Assembly (NCBI GenBank): GCA_036985935.1
Contig: BTQP01000034.1
Location: 1-13,673, forward strand
Reading direction: 5' to 3'
DNA length: 13,673 nt
Source of the DNA: JAMBLL01 sp036985935
GTDB taxonomy: Bacteria > Actinomycetota > Acidimicrobiia > Spongiisociales > UBA5794
Shown: positions 13,558 through 13,673 of the stretch, piece by piece
Numbering within the stretch: the stretch's first letter is position 1
Layout of the letters: the number at the start of each line of letters is the position of its first letter
The notes under the pieces: generated by a model
The model's database searches: none
Seen by the model: only the letters and a program-made list of their open reading frames with translations
What the model was told of the DNA's origin: nothing
Program-made: the position numbers and the translations under genes

Positions 13558-13673
13558 ATGCAACGACGAACGGTGATGGTGATTCTGGCTTTGGCGCTCG
13601 TCGCTGCCGCGTGCACAGGCACCCGGCCGGTGGCTCCCGAGTTCACCGAATCGACCACTGCGACGACAACGAT
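13558..13673 (+). CDS. Lipoprotein N-terminus, 3' end outside window
   Basis: An ATG at 13558 opens a frame that runs to the right edge, with 38 codons visible. The start is a classic lipoprotein signal peptide: positively charged QRRT, a hydrophobic core VMVILALALVAAA and a cysteine at residue 19 followed by TG. The -3 position is Ala rather than the preferred Leu, so the lipobox is slightly atypical. After the cysteine comes a linker rich in Thr, Ser and Pro (FTESTTATTT), common before extracellular domains in actinobacteria. The mature domain is outside the window, so function is unknown; a substrate-binding protein is only one possibility. In-frame alternatives (GTG 13573, ATG 13576) would shorten the charged region. 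No strong ribosome site precedes 13558. Confidence 0.7.
   Translation, partial: MQRRTVMVILALALVAAACTGTRPVAPEFTESTTATTT

Noticed and set aside
13411..13563. N-terminal extension of the FabG-like SDR by 51 residues
   Set aside because: The extension is translated from a tandem repeat into Trp/Gln/Arg-rich sequence. A good GGAGGG site precedes the ATG at 13410, which gives a normal SDR N-terminus.
1..13673. Mobile elements, CRISPR arrays, tRNA or phage genes
   Set aside because: No transposase, integrase, spaced direct repeats, cloverleaf-like sequence or phage structural gene was recognised; the window reads as metabolic chromosome.

Overview
The window looks like a chromosomal segment of a moderately GC-rich actinobacterium. 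I lean towards the class Acidimicrobiia or a relative. The grounds are an actinobacterial RamB/PrpR-type regulator, a luciferase-like oxidoreductase of the F420-using type, a tandem acyl-CoA dehydrogenase pair of mycobacterial style, an Hsd4A-like dehydrogenase and a lipoprotein with a Thr/Ser-rich linker. The class assignment is inference; the phylum is better supported. No tRNA, rRNA, transposon, CRISPR array or phage gene is visible.

Region 1 (1-4156) is a glyoxylate-shunt locus. A RamB-like regulator (minus strand, running off the left edge) is divergent from a two-gene operon of malate synthase A (aceB) and isocitrate lyase (aceA). The 109-base space between them carries candidate operators. 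A hairpin closes the aceA end.

Region 2 (4171-8593, minus strand) is a tightly packed operon. In transcription order it encodes a MaoC-type (R)-hydratase, two overlapping acyl-CoA dehydrogenase subunits, a TetR-family repressor and a flavin/F420-type luciferase-like oxidoreductase. It faces, across a 120-base control region with a 26-bp imperfect palindrome, a single plus-strand short-chain dehydrogenase (8714-9496).

Region 3 (9506-13410, minus strand) is a second catabolic operon: a FabG-like dehydrogenase, an Hsd4A/MFE-2-like dehydrogenase, a thiolase and a zinc-independent quinone-oxidoreductase-like reductase. The last three genes overlap one another. At the right edge a plus-strand lipoprotein gene begins and runs out of the window.

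Taken together, regions 2 and 3 hold the activities of a full beta-oxidation turn: acyl-CoA dehydrogenase, hydratase, hydroxyacyl-CoA dehydrogenase and thiolase. The hydratase and dehydrogenase types point to (3R)-hydroxyacyl-CoA intermediates, as in the peroxisomal MFE-2 route. Region 1 would let the cell grow on the acetyl-CoA released. The substrate is unknown. Similarities to mycobacterial sterol side-chain enzymes suggest a bulky or branched acyl-CoA, but no steroid-ring genes, P450 or acyl-CoA ligase lie in the window. I see no wholly new kind of system; the most interesting points are the split one-glutamate acyl-CoA dehydrogenase pair, the (R)-specific module and the unassigned operators.
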